Origin: Rhizopus arrhizus
Taxonomy: Eukaryota > Mucoromycota > Mucoromycetes > Mucorales > Rhizopodaceae
NCBI GenBank assembly: GCA_024220505.1
Contig: JAKZZE010000019.1
Coordinates: forward strand, 310,001 to 374,000
DNA: 64,000 nucleotides
Reading direction: 5' to 3'
Within the stretch, counting starts at the first letter, position 1; each line of letters starts with the position of its first letter. The notes beneath the pieces were generated by a model. It was not told the origin of the DNA. It searched no databases and worked only from the letters and a program-made list of their open reading frames with translations. Below, piece after piece: positions 33,289-43,502 of the stretch. The position numbers were made by a program, and so were the translations under genes.

Positions 33289-33829
33289 TTATGACAATTT
33301 ATGATTCAAGCAATCTTCAAATCCAGCAGCTGAGTGTTTGCAGAGCCCTCGAAGGTCACTCAAAAGGATTTTTGTTGCATGTATCCCCAATTCAAGATAA
33401 CAATGTCTCTTCTCCTTTAAGTTTGCTTTTACATGCTGATCAAAATTATTCAATGGGTTGAGCTTAGAAAAGTAAACCGAAAGGTAAACACAGACATAAC
33501 TATGTTGTTCAATATTTTCTGATATTAGAATAGTTATAAATGAAAGTATTATCCGTGACAATGCAGTTGTACTTAAATTACCCATGCTGATACAAAATAT
33601 CAAGAGCATTTACAATGAAATTATAGTACTTAGTAACAGTCCCACCTTCAGCATTTCTAGCAGTCTGAGCGCTACCTATTATGTTTCTCTCCTTCGAAGG
33701 GACAAGTGCTCTTGGTCTTTTTACTTTGATTTTTATTACACCATAAGGAGAAATAGCACTCAAAACAATTGTTGTTTTGGTCCTTATCTTGGGTACATAT
33801 GCAAAAATACAGCTTCCCCTTTTTTATGA
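33289..33829 (-). pseudogene. DDE superfamily (IS630/Tc1-related) transposase relic
   Basis: Minus strand, two frames. The upstream part reads VLSAISPYGVIKIKVKRPRA, then GGTVTKYYNFIVNALDIL. The second frame has VYLSVYFSKLNPLNNF, corresponding to the conserved YLPPYSPELNPIE block, and ends in a CKHSAAGFEDCL motif. Stops and a shift between the parts, and loss of Glu in the NPIE motif, mark it as dead. A related fragment lies at 58.5-58.8 kb. Confidence 0.65.
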
Positions 33830-34039
33830 TACTTCAGAGCGCCTCATGTTCATTTAGCTCCATTCATTCATTGGCGCACTCATAATTATGTTTAGCTATT
33901 AGCTTTGCCATAATGTATTTCATAACAAAGAACAAGGAATGCTGTTGTAATCCTTTAAGAGAACCGGATAATAAAAATAAGACAATAGGGCTTTTTAATA
34001 GAAGAAAGGTAACCTTTTATTTCATTATTCTGTATATGT

Positions 34040-34382
34040 TTATAATTTCTAGTTTGAGAAGTTGCATCTTCATTTCTTTGATTTGATGCAAAATAATCGT
34101 GGCTTTTTATTATTTGGATTTTGGTCGGGGTTGATGATTTATAGTTTGTTTAGGCTATCCATATTTGACGGCCAATTAATATGTGTTCCTGTTGTGTCAT
34201 TTCAATATCTAGCTTCTGTCTCTCTATTCATAGAATTGGTACTGACATATCGATCCCAACCTGATTATGCTGCGTCTCAAGACAAAGAAACTATGATTAA
34301 GCCCCTTAAAATAGATTATATAAATATGCACAATGAACACATTTTAATAAAGGATATGTTTCCTTCTTCTGTCTACCTTTGA
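34040..34382 (+). other. Hydrophobic ORF, possible transporter relic
   Basis: After a likely 3' splice site (TTTCTAG near 34050) a frame of about 110 codons contains two hydrophobic spans (FLLFGFWSGLMIYSLF and VVSFQYLASVSLFIELV) and ends at TGA 34380-34382. The arrangement faintly recalls the TMD0/L0 region of ABCC transporters, but no ATP-binding part exists nearby. Upstream sequence has stops in all frames. Probably a relic. Confidence 0.3.
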
Positions 34383-34539
34383 AAGATCATAACTCAATAT
34401 AAACCCCGTCTATTCCCTTCTTTCTCTTATTTTTATCAGCCTTGCGTTCATGCCTTCATACTATTGATTTGTAACAGCGTTAATTACATACATATCCAAA
34501 CAGGTAAATCATGTTTAGCATAAAATAATAATTGATCCC

Positions 34540-36728
34540 TTACATCTTTCCCATTTCATTAGTGATACTAGTCTTCATCACGAACGAAGATTCGCTATCA
34601 AGTACTGCAGCTGGTATCATGAACTCTACTGGTACTCTGGCTTCTGATGGTCGCATTTTATCTGTTAAATCATCTATTAATGGTATTGACTGGAATGAGC
34701 AGTGTCGAGAGCGATTGGAGGAGTTCGTAAATATCATCCATGCTACTACAACACATGCGTGCTCCTTATCCAAATTCATATTTCTCTGCGCACTTCAAGA
34801 TGATGCCAGTTGATATCGCTTCTTATGTTAACAAAGAGTTCCTTTCTGAGGTATGGTTATTCTTAGTACGTTATCATCGTAGTCGTGTTGGTGAGGCAAC
34901 AGCTTGCAGACGTACATTCATTGGCCAATACAAAGATGCCTCGATAATACTACTTATGAAAGGCCCCAACTCAAATATGCTCAATAATCATCTTCAGTAG
35001 AAGGATTGAAAATATATACTGCTTATATCAATAATATGGGAGCTTATTTCGACAATCATTTTCGTCGAGCAATCAATTCTTTACTACAAATCCGTCAAAG
35101 AAGAATAGACTTGATTAGACAGAGACAAGAAGAAGGCATGGACAACGAAGCAATCTCCAATGAAATATATGAACAAAACACACTTCCGGCAAGACAATTC
35201 AAGGAAATTTTAGCTTCAAGAATTGTTGATCCATCCTCTATCAAACTTCCTTTTCAAGATCCTATTTACACCCAAGCTTTGCAAAGATTAACACCCATCT
35301 TGACTTTGTATCCCGTTCAATATACATTCGAACAAAACAATATTTATTATGATGCCAAAGCTAACCCATGTGAGCATACGATGGCCTTCCATCAGCTTGC
35401 TCGCTTATTTGAAACTCTCAGATTACCTATTTTCAATTGTTTTCCTCTTCGCAGAACTCAGATACCTAACTATACAATAATTGATAGTAAAATTTTTTGT
35501 CAAAGTATTCTTGAACGTCGGTGGATTAATGGAATTAATAAAATGAACCTCTGGGCCGAAATAATTGATATGAATTCTGCAGCTTTGAAACCACAAGAAC
35601 TTGGTGTGCTTCGATTTCGTGGAACAATCCAGACAGAAGGTGTGGGTGTCACAGTCCTTAAAAAAAGACAGGATAGAAAGTATTGATGTATTGGACTTCA
35701 AAGTACTTTTGTAGAGCTTGAGGTTTACATAACAGGTCTTAATGCACAGCAACATGAAGAAATTACTGATTGCTGTGTTACTATTGACCCAGAAAGACGA
35801 AACCTTTTATACTGTGTACATGAAAATTCTACTGCTGATGCACCACGCACATATAGACATACCAAGTCTTGCCAAGGTAAGATGGAAAAAACAAAGAAGT
35901 ATCGTCGTATCTGTGAAGCCGTTAAACCACAAGAAGTACAAAATACTGAAGATACTCTTGTAAATTTTCGATCTTTGGATCTACAAGCTTTTGAAGAATA
36001 ACTTAGAAATCTGTAATGCTTACTGAGTTGTTACAAAGACATTACACTGAAACTACAACTAATTATTTACCTACTCATCCCTTGCATCGAAAATTGAAAC
36101 TATCCAAGTGCATTAGAAGGCAGAAAGCTAGCGAGGATATAGTTGCCAAATTGAAGAGCAAGTTTGGAAACGATGCTATTTTTGCTATGGATAACTATTC
36201 TGCTCCAAATATCCGATATCAAGAATCTGTGAGAGGAGTCGGATTCAGAAGGCTGCTGAAGAACATGGATTCTTGGTGTATTTGATTGATAAGTTTCGAA
36301 CAAATCAATGCTGATCCTCTTGTGAACATCGTAGTCTGACAACCTTCAAGAGAATTCCGAATCCACGACCATATCAAAGACAAAGTAATCATGAAGTTAT
36401 TTGTCATGGTTTACTTAGGCAATCAAACACTTTGATCAATAATTATTAAAATTGTTCACTGGTTTTTTTTTATATATCTCTTAGATGTACAAATCAAAAT
36501 TGCAAAGTGACCGTGTAAAATATTTCAGGCATTGAAGAGCTTCGTGAACGTTTATGGAATCGGGATTTGGTAGCATGCCTAAATATGAGTTATATTGCTT
36601 GCAATCTTCGATTAAATGATGAAATATTAGAGAGGTTTCAGCATGCTGAGGCTGAAAGAAGAGACCCGACTAGAAGAAGAAGCTCTGAAGAGGACGAAGA
36701 ACGACGGGTTTTACCTAGAACCCTGTAA
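34540..36728 (+). pseudogene. Fanzor (eukaryotic TnpB-like RNA-guided nuclease family), degraded
   Basis: Conserved Fanzor blocks follow in order on the plus strand but in shifting frames. N-terminal helical region 34590-34990. Wedge/REC-like stretch 35006-35686 with FNCFPLRRTQIPNYTIIDSK and FRGTIQTEGVGVTVL. RuvC-I block CCVTIDPERRNLLYCVHENS with catalytic Asp codon 35786-35788. RuvC-II block NYSAPNIRYQESVRGVGFRR with Glu codon 36223-36225. Zinc-ribbon block RTNQC then SSCEHR and later RCTNQNCK. RuvC-III block WNRDLVACLNM with Asp codon 36564-36566. So D, E and D are retained, but frameshifts (about 34810, 34930, 35690, 36010 and 36265) and stops (for example TAA in the helical region, TGA within the zinc ribbon, TAA before RuvC-III) break the gene. 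Some breaks could be unrecognised introns. Transposon ends and a guide RNA were not identified. Confidence 0.75.
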
Positions 36729-36979
36729 TTTCCAGCACAGTTATCGCTGTGTTACCCTAGATGAACTTTGGTAAGCTTGAACTTAAACAGCTTGGTACTT
36801 TGTTAACATTCAGTTGTTACACCTTTCATCACTGACTGTAGATTTCGAGTTATTCGTAAGTTCCATGTTATTAATATATTATCCATTTTCTACTTGCTAA
36901 GTTTTTTCTTTTATTATATGTACTCATTATTGCTATTACTCTTTATCTTTTACTTCTGCGCAAAATACTCTTCTTCTAG

Positions 36980-38745
36980 ACTAAATTTATTTTTACTTTT
37001 ATACCATTTTTTCTCCAATAATTCCGGAAGATGGCGGTGTTTAGATAGCTCTAAAGTCATCCCCTATTCTATTATTAATGGTGATTACTGTGATTGCCCT
37101 AATAGTTCAGATGGGCTAGGTAAATTACTATTTAAAACACTGAAGAGACCAGCAAATACAATCCATAACTGGTACTTTTGCTTGTGCCAATTCTTATTTT
37201 TATTGTGAAAATAAGGATTATATTTAGCATACATCAAATTTTACTCTGTCAATGATGATGTTTGCGATGAGGTCTGTTGCAAAGATTCTAATGAAAGTAA
37301 CTGTCATATTGGTTGTCCTAATAGATATAAAGAGCTTGGAGAGGCTTAACGAAAGGAGAAAAATTTTAAAAAAAAAACAAACCCATGTTTGAGAATAAAG
37401 TATAAATTGATTCAAGAAGCTGAGAACCAAGTAGATGCTTGGGAGGAGGAAAAAACTGAACTAGAAGATGAGCTTATCTTCAGAAAACCTGAAATGTTAA
37501 AGCTTGAATATGAGCTAAATACTCTCAAAGCAAAGAATCAAGAAGCCATTGTCAAGACTAATTGTTCTTCATGCATTCAAGAGCTAACTACTTTAAAACT
37601 CGATATTTCTGTTTTGAAATATGAATGAAACGGTACAGAGTATTTCACACAATTTAAAGCGAGACCACAATCATAATTTCTATCATATGAATGTAAAGTG
37701 TGTCATATTTGGATTCGATGAATTTATGGCACATTACAAACAAATTAAGGTTGAAATCAAAAAAGACCTTAAAATGTTGAAGCTAAATAAAGTAAAGAAG
37801 TTTATTTGGGCAAATAAGAAGATAATGGTGAAGACAATTTTACACAGAAAGGTAAAAAATAAACAATGGACATTTATATGGATTATGGAAGAGAATTAGA
37901 TGAGTAAGAAGATCCAATATAAATAGGTGCTCATTTAAAGATATCGTATTGGGAAATTGAAATTAACTTTCAAGCACTATGAAAGCAAATGTATTGGGTA
38001 AAAAGCAGCTTATCCAAAAACTCCATTAAAAACTATGGGAGTAGGTTTATTATGCAACGCACTATTTTTGAAAAGGAAAGAGAAACGGACGGGGAGCAGA
38101 TAAAAAGTGAAAAGGTGGTATGTGTTTTACATACTTTCTAATATTTCTTTTTTTTAGATTTAGAAAAAGCACATGAAGCTTTTGAGCAAGTAGTATCTCA
38201 AATAGAGCAACTAAATGCAGATTTAGATGGGATTAATAAATAATTTAGTTTTGATTACAGAAAAAAAAGCAATTGGGACTTAAAGATGTTTTTATTGAGA
38301 GCAATGAAGGAAAGTAAAGCGTTTGATGTGATGTAGCATATTATATAAACTAAAATGCAGCAATAGATATACTTGTCCAATCTTTTTTTCTTTTTTTTTT
38401 TTTTTTTCTTTTTTTTTTTTTTTTTCTTTTTTTTTTGGGGGGGGGAAAGTGATGCCTACCAAAATAGTAACAAGAACCATGCACGTATCCACTTAGGAAA
38501 GTTTTCAGAGTTCAACGGAAATAGAGAGAACAAGTACAAGTTGCGTTTTAATACAAGATGCACACGCTGCTGGAACGGTCCTGAGAGAAGTGTGAAGGCG
38601 ATGTTTATATGTGGTACTGATAACATGATTTTGGAAGCATCTGAGCCAGAAAAGTGTGAATAATTATTCCGTATTGCATCACCTATTGTTTGGCAAGAAA
38701 TCATAGAAAAAAAGGTGATAAAGAAATCAATGCATGAAGTGCTTT
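36980..38745 (+). pseudogene. Glucosidase II beta-subunit (GTB1/PRKCSH) pseudogene
   Basis: The ER glucosidase II beta subunit helps trim N-glycans. Recognisable pieces: RWRCLDSSKVIPYSIINGDY then CDCPNSSDG (first LDL-receptor-A-like repeat, 37030-37110), TFACANSYFYCENKDYI and VNDDVCDEVCCKDSNE (second repeat, about 37170-37300), a coiled coil (37389-37628 and 38150-38240), and the mannose-6-phosphate-receptor-homology domain with RCTRCWNGPERSVKAMFICG and ASEPEKCE near 38560-38660. Several stops and frame changes separate them, including TAA where Tyr is expected after KCE. A T tract ending in nine G (about 38373-38446) replaces the region before the MRH domain. A working copy must lie elsewhere if the pathway operates. 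Confidence 0.72.
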
Positions 38746-39027
38746 AATAAAGCCGATTTCTATCATCAAGGCATTTACGTACAGGGATTTCCACTTATTT
38801 GCAGCTTAAAATTGGGATTAACCAATTGATGTGTTCAATTTCTCGCTTCAACCAACCAATTATACGTTCAAACAATAAATTCTGTAATGACCCTTTTATT
38901 TCAATTTCGGTTTTGACCCAATCACAATTTAAATAATGAAGCTTTAGTGACTGCTTTTACCTTATAAAGTGGATAAAAAAGTTTTCATGTATTTTTACTT
39001 TTTTTTTGACAAGGCACACAATACAAA

Positions 39028-39251
39028 ATGACATCGCTATATAATTTCAAAAAGATCGAACCGGTTCCTACAGCTTCTGACTTTATTGATATTATTTTAT
39101 CAAAAACTCAAAGAAAGACGCCCACTGTCATTCACAAAAACTATAATATTGGTCGTATCAGACAATTCTACATGCGTAAAGTCAAGTTTACACAAGACAG
39201 CTTTGAAGAAAAGTTCAAAAATATCCTTGAAGAATTCCCAAAGCTTGAGGT

Positions 39252-39296
<45 letters not shown>

Positions 39297-41050
39297 AAAA
39301 CAAAAGGAAAATAAAAACTAAATGTGAATTATTTGCTTATGTTGTAAAACAATAGGATATTCATCCTTTCTATGCTGATCTGATGAATGTCTTGTATGAT
39401 AAAGATCACTATAAGCTTGCTTTAGGACAAATAAATACAGCCCGCCATTTGATAGATCAAGTAGCCAAAGACTATGTCCGTCTTTTGAAATTCGGTGACT
39501 CACTTTACAGATGTAAACAGCTGAAGAAAGCAGCTTTGGGTAGAATGGCCACAGTAATGAAACGTCAAAAGGATAGCTTAGCTTATTTGGAACAAGTTCG
39601 TCAACACTTGTCTCGTTTACCTTCCATTGACCCCAATACTCGTACTCTCTTAATCTGTGGTTATCCTAATGTTGGTAAATCTTCCTTTATTAACAAGATT
39701 ACCCGCGCCGATGTCGATGTGCAACCTTATGCTTTCACTACAAAATCACTTTTTGTTGGTCATATGGACTACAAATACATGCGATGGCAAGTTATTGATA
39801 CACCTGGTATCTTGGATCACCCTTTAGAAGAAAGAAATACAATTGAAATGCAGTCTATTACTGCTATGGCTCACTTGAGATCTTGTATCATGTACTTTAT
39901 GGATCTCTCTGAGCAGTGTGGTTACAGTGTCGAAGATCAAATCAAGTTATTTCATAATATCAAGCCTCTTTTTGCCAATAAGCCTATTATTTTAGTTATC
40001 AACAAGATTGATCAAGTCAAACCCGAGGATCTTCCTGAAGAGCAAAGAAAATGGATTGAGAACATTGCCAATGAAGATAATGCTACAGTCGTGACTATGT
40101 CTTGCTACAACGAGGAAGGCGTTATGAATGTACGAAATATCTCTTGTGACAAATTATTAGCTGCCCGTGTTGAAATGAAGATGAAGGGTAATAAGATCAA
40201 CGACGTTATTAATAAGATTCATTTGGCTGTACCTCAACAAAGAGACAATGTGGCTCGCTTGCCCAATATTCCTGCAGATGTATCTACAAGAGTGAAATAT
40301 GATCCTAATGACCCTAATCGTCGCATGCTCGAAAAGGACCTTGAAGTAGAAAATGGTGGTGCAGGTGTTTACAATGTTAATTTGAAGAAGAAGTATCTCT
40401 TGGAGAACGATGATTGGAAATATGATATCATTCCTGAATTCCTTGACGGGCATAATGTTGCCGACTTTATTGATCCTGAGATTGAAGAGAAATTGGAAGC
40501 CTTAGAGAGAGAAGAGGAACGTTTGGAACAAGAGGGCTTTTACCAGTCTGATGAAGATATTTTGGACGATGAAGAGGAAGCCATTAAGGTTGCTGCTGAT
40601 GCTATTCGCGATCGCAAGAAACTGATTGTGCAAGCCCACCGTGCTGCTCATGGTAGAACTCGACCCGTTTTACCTAAGCCCACAGCTGCTAAATTTAGTA
40701 CAGTGAGCGAGATGAATGAACAATTGGCTAATATGGGTATCGACGGTGCAGATGCAGCAGAGCGTATCCGTGCTACTGGCCAAAAGCGTACTCGTGCAGA
40801 GGCTATCCCCGACGAAGCTGTTAGAGAAGCAAGCACTGATGAACGTATAGAAGCCGAAAACATGGCTATTGGTGATATGGGTTTCCGTAATGTCAAACAA
40901 AAACTGGAAGCAGATAAGCAAAAGAAGAACAGTCAGAAACAAAACAACAAGATGGGTAAACGTGGTGAATCAGACAGAGGCATTCAAACCAAGATGCCCA
41001 AGCACTTATTTAGTGGTAAATTATCCATGGGCACAAGAGATCGTCGTTAA
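39028..41050 (+). CDS. NOG1: Nucleolar GTP-binding protein 1 (NOG1), 60S ribosome assembly GTPase
   Basis: Essential nucleolar GTPase of pre-60S particles. Exon 1 39028-39249 starts [20 protein letters not shown]. Exon 2 39356-41050 continues [20 protein letters not shown]. The single intron (39250-39355) carries about 45 consecutive A just after the donor. The G1 motif [13 protein letters not shown] (G3) and NKIDQVK (G4) are present, followed by the NOG1 C-terminal region with a Lys/Gln-rich tail. Length of about 638 aa agrees with yeast Nog1 (about 647). The frame is fully open. Confidence 0.97.
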
Positions 41051-41210
41051 AAAAGTTAGTTTATTTTTATTTTTACATCATTTTGCATCATTTAATAATA
41101 AATAGAAGTATATTTACAAAGAAAAGAGCATACTTTTATTATAAGCCATGGGTATGATGATACTCTTTTATTACTCAATTTAGAATATCTTCAATGTAAT
41201 TATGCATCCA

Positions 41211-42094
41211 TTACTCCTTCTTTTTGATATTACTCGTATTACTCTTTATTGGCTTTCTGCCAAACAATAAGAATGCACTAAAAAGAATTAGGCCGCTGAT
41301 CCAAAACCAAAGACTATTAAATAAGTATACCATTTAGATTTTTTTTTAATATATCAAAAGATAATGTGAAAGCTAACTTACGAAAACGGTGAGTTTACAT
41401 CAACCATTTCAACGTCTACAACAATAGCTGTGTTGGCTATATTTTACAAAAATTTAAATTTTGTAATTTCGAACACCAGCATTCATTTATACTTACGAGG
41501 CACCAAATTAGGGATACCAATCGCGCCATAGGCTAACAGGATTTGAAATAAGTAAAACTCTAGAGTTTAAGCATAAACAAAACGTACCTTGATTAGGTGG
41601 AATCAATAGCCTGCGTATTTCACCCGTGCACATACCGTGAATACCGTCCTCAATACCTTTTCAACACGTTTTAGAACATGAACAAAGTTGTTCCCTCTTT
41701 CATTTTACCTTTTAATAAATTGCCATTACCTAAACACACAAACCAATCAGCAACATCATTTCCGAGCTAGTATAAAGACTCACCAAGTTTAACTTCTAAA
41801 GGGCCCTCTCTTATATAAGTACTTTCAAAGTACTCTTCTTGTCCCCAAACACGGGAGCGATAATGTATCCTGACGGTAGATGAAGATGAAGCTTTAAGTC
41901 CGCATTTTTCTGGCTTGCTTATAGTACCTACAATAACAAAAAAATATGGTTTTTTTTTGCTTGTTTTTTTCTTTCTTTTTTTTACCTCCAAAAAGCTTTG
42001 TAGGTTGATTTATTTTACTTTCACTTTTCGATGTATATATTGTCGTGATAAAAGACAGTGTTAGTAAAAGCTTGCAAATAACATGAGGAAACAT
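41211..42094 (-). CDS. ER FKBP-type peptidyl-prolyl isomerase with C-terminal membrane anchor, 7 exons, 178 aa
   Basis: Assists protein folding in the secretory pathway. Minus strand exons: 42094-41986, 41927-41784, 41729-41709, 41656-41588, 41532-41497, 41436-41382 and 41313-41211; all GT-AG, total 537 nt in frame. ATG 42094 opens a signal peptide (MFPHVICKLLLTLSFITTIY). The FKBP domain shows ISKPEKCGLKASSSSTVRIH, YFESTYIREGPLEVKLG, GIEDGIHGMCTGEIRRLLIP, AYGAIGIPNLVPPNTAIVV and DVEMVDVN. The usual pocket Trp of VIKGW is Ile here and the FDSS Asp is Glu, so binding or activity may differ. After the domain a hydrophobic stretch (FWISGLILFSAFLLFG) and a lysine-rich tail ending KKKE predict a membrane anchor with a possible ER-retention tail. 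Confidence 0.88.
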
Positions 42095-42234
42095 GATGGA
42101 AAGAAAGAAAAAGAGAAGGTAATTCTGGAGATTAAGAAGGTGGAACTTTTGCTAGTAGATCTTTTTGTCGGTGTTTTTGAACAGCCGTTTTGGTAATTTT
42201 ATCTATTTTAGGTAACTTCACTCTTGTCACTTTT

Positions 42235-43321
42235 GGTTAGAGAGATACGATTAAACAAGTTTATTTATTTATTAAACCCAAGTGGGCACGTAGTATTTTT
42301 ATACTAATTTTGCCCGGGTCAGTTCAAAGAGTGAAAGAAGTATCTAAAAACCCCTCTGGGATTGAGGGTAAAAAAGTTATAGTTTGAAGAAAGGGAACAG
42401 AGAAATGGATCTCAGAAAGAGAGGCTACTGAGAAAACAGTAAGTAAAGCTCATGTGTTTTTGACGGGAAAGAGCTCAGGAAAGTCGCCACGATCTATATA
42501 TCCTTTGTTAGCGAAGAAATTGGCTACAGCCCGCTTGATAGGGCCTCTAAGGTGATCGAGAGCACGAAGGATACTACACAGAAACAGGCCACGTGCGACG
42601 CATGTCCTTTCCGCTTCGTCACAGTCGTCGTATTTAGGATCACGAAGGTTCGAGGGGTCTAAAGGATCATAATCATCTTGAACAGGGATCTCAAATTTTT
42701 TTAATAGCGAACGGAGCTCAGTTTCGTAATCATTATGAATTAGGAGGGCAACAAGGTCGCGGTCAGGATAATGAATGTTGAGGATACGCCTGGTGTTAAT
42801 ATTCAGTTGTCGCAGACGAGAGCGTATTTGACCTATAGGAAGGCGGCGGCGTATAGGCAGGTATAGGAACTTGTAGCCATGGTTGGTCGAGCGAACACTG
42901 AAGGTGCCAGCAGCAGCCATTTGACTAGGAAGGGGCGTGGAAGCTTTAAGCTTGGCAGCTTTCTGAGGAGGAGAAGAACCTAAACCGGAAGGAGGAGGAC
43001 GTTTCTGAGGAGACTTGGGTTGCGATGAGGTTTCGGATGCCAGTGAGGGGGACGTAAGTGGAGGAGATATCGGTGGAGAAGAGACTAAAGTGGAAGCGGG
43101 TTTCTTAGAAGCAACGGCGTTGGATGCATGAGCTAATCGCTCAAGGAGGGAAGCGTTTTGTTGCTTGAGTCGGGTGATTTCAGCCTTAGCTGCAGCGAGT
43201 TCTGCTTATAGCTGCTTTACAGTTGGCATGGATCAAGTCTGTTGTTGTGGATAGCTTTCCAAATAAGGCAAGAATCTATGGAAAGTGATGGAAAGCGGAA
43301 AAAGAGCGGTTAGAGAGATAC
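42235..43321 (-). mobile_element. ORF1-only LINE derivative (copy 2), in tandem with the full LINE
   Basis: Minus strand, bounded by GTATCTCTCTAACC on both sides (43321-43308 and 42248-42235). A 5' leader (GCTCTTTTTCCGCTTTCC) shared with the full LINE is followed by an ORF1-like frame and, directly after its stop, by a 3' UTR sharing the ACCC(T)...GGGGTTTTTAG and CCCGGGC words of the full LINE. No trace of endonuclease or RT is present. A tail with TAAA repeats ends the unit. Confidence 0.72.
42450..43229 (-). pseudogene. ORF1-type protein of the LINE derivative, one early stop
   Basis: ATG 43229 opens MPTVKQL, then TAA at codon 8, followed by an open coiled coil (AAAKAEITRLKQQNASLLER), a Pro/Ser-rich linker and a C-terminal domain from about 42900. 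That domain has YLPIRRRLPIGQIRSRLRQL, ILNIHYPDRDLVALLIHNDY and DDYDPLDPSNLRDPKYDDCD and closely parallels ORF1 of the full LINE. The N-terminal Cys motif of the full-length ORF1 is absent. From an internal Met at 42920 the frame is clean for 156 codons. Confidence 0.7.
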
Positions 43322-43502
43322 GATTAAACAAATTTTTTTTATTTATAAATAATTAAACCTCTATTGGGCGCACGATTGTAATATTACATCTTTTCCGCCC
43401 GAGGCAGTTCATAAAGGAAGGATAGTGGTGACTAAAAAACCCTTTTGGGATCAAGGGTAAAAATGCTTTGGAAAAAATGAATGGGATCAAGTGTAAAACA
43501 CA

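Noticed and set aside
38373..38446. A structured or regulatory T/G tract
   Set aside because: A T-rich run ending in nine G inside a pseudogene; most likely simple-sequence expansion or assembly artefact.
40157..40942. Minus-strand frames opposite NOG1
   Set aside because: Shadow frames of a fully open, well-recognised gene.
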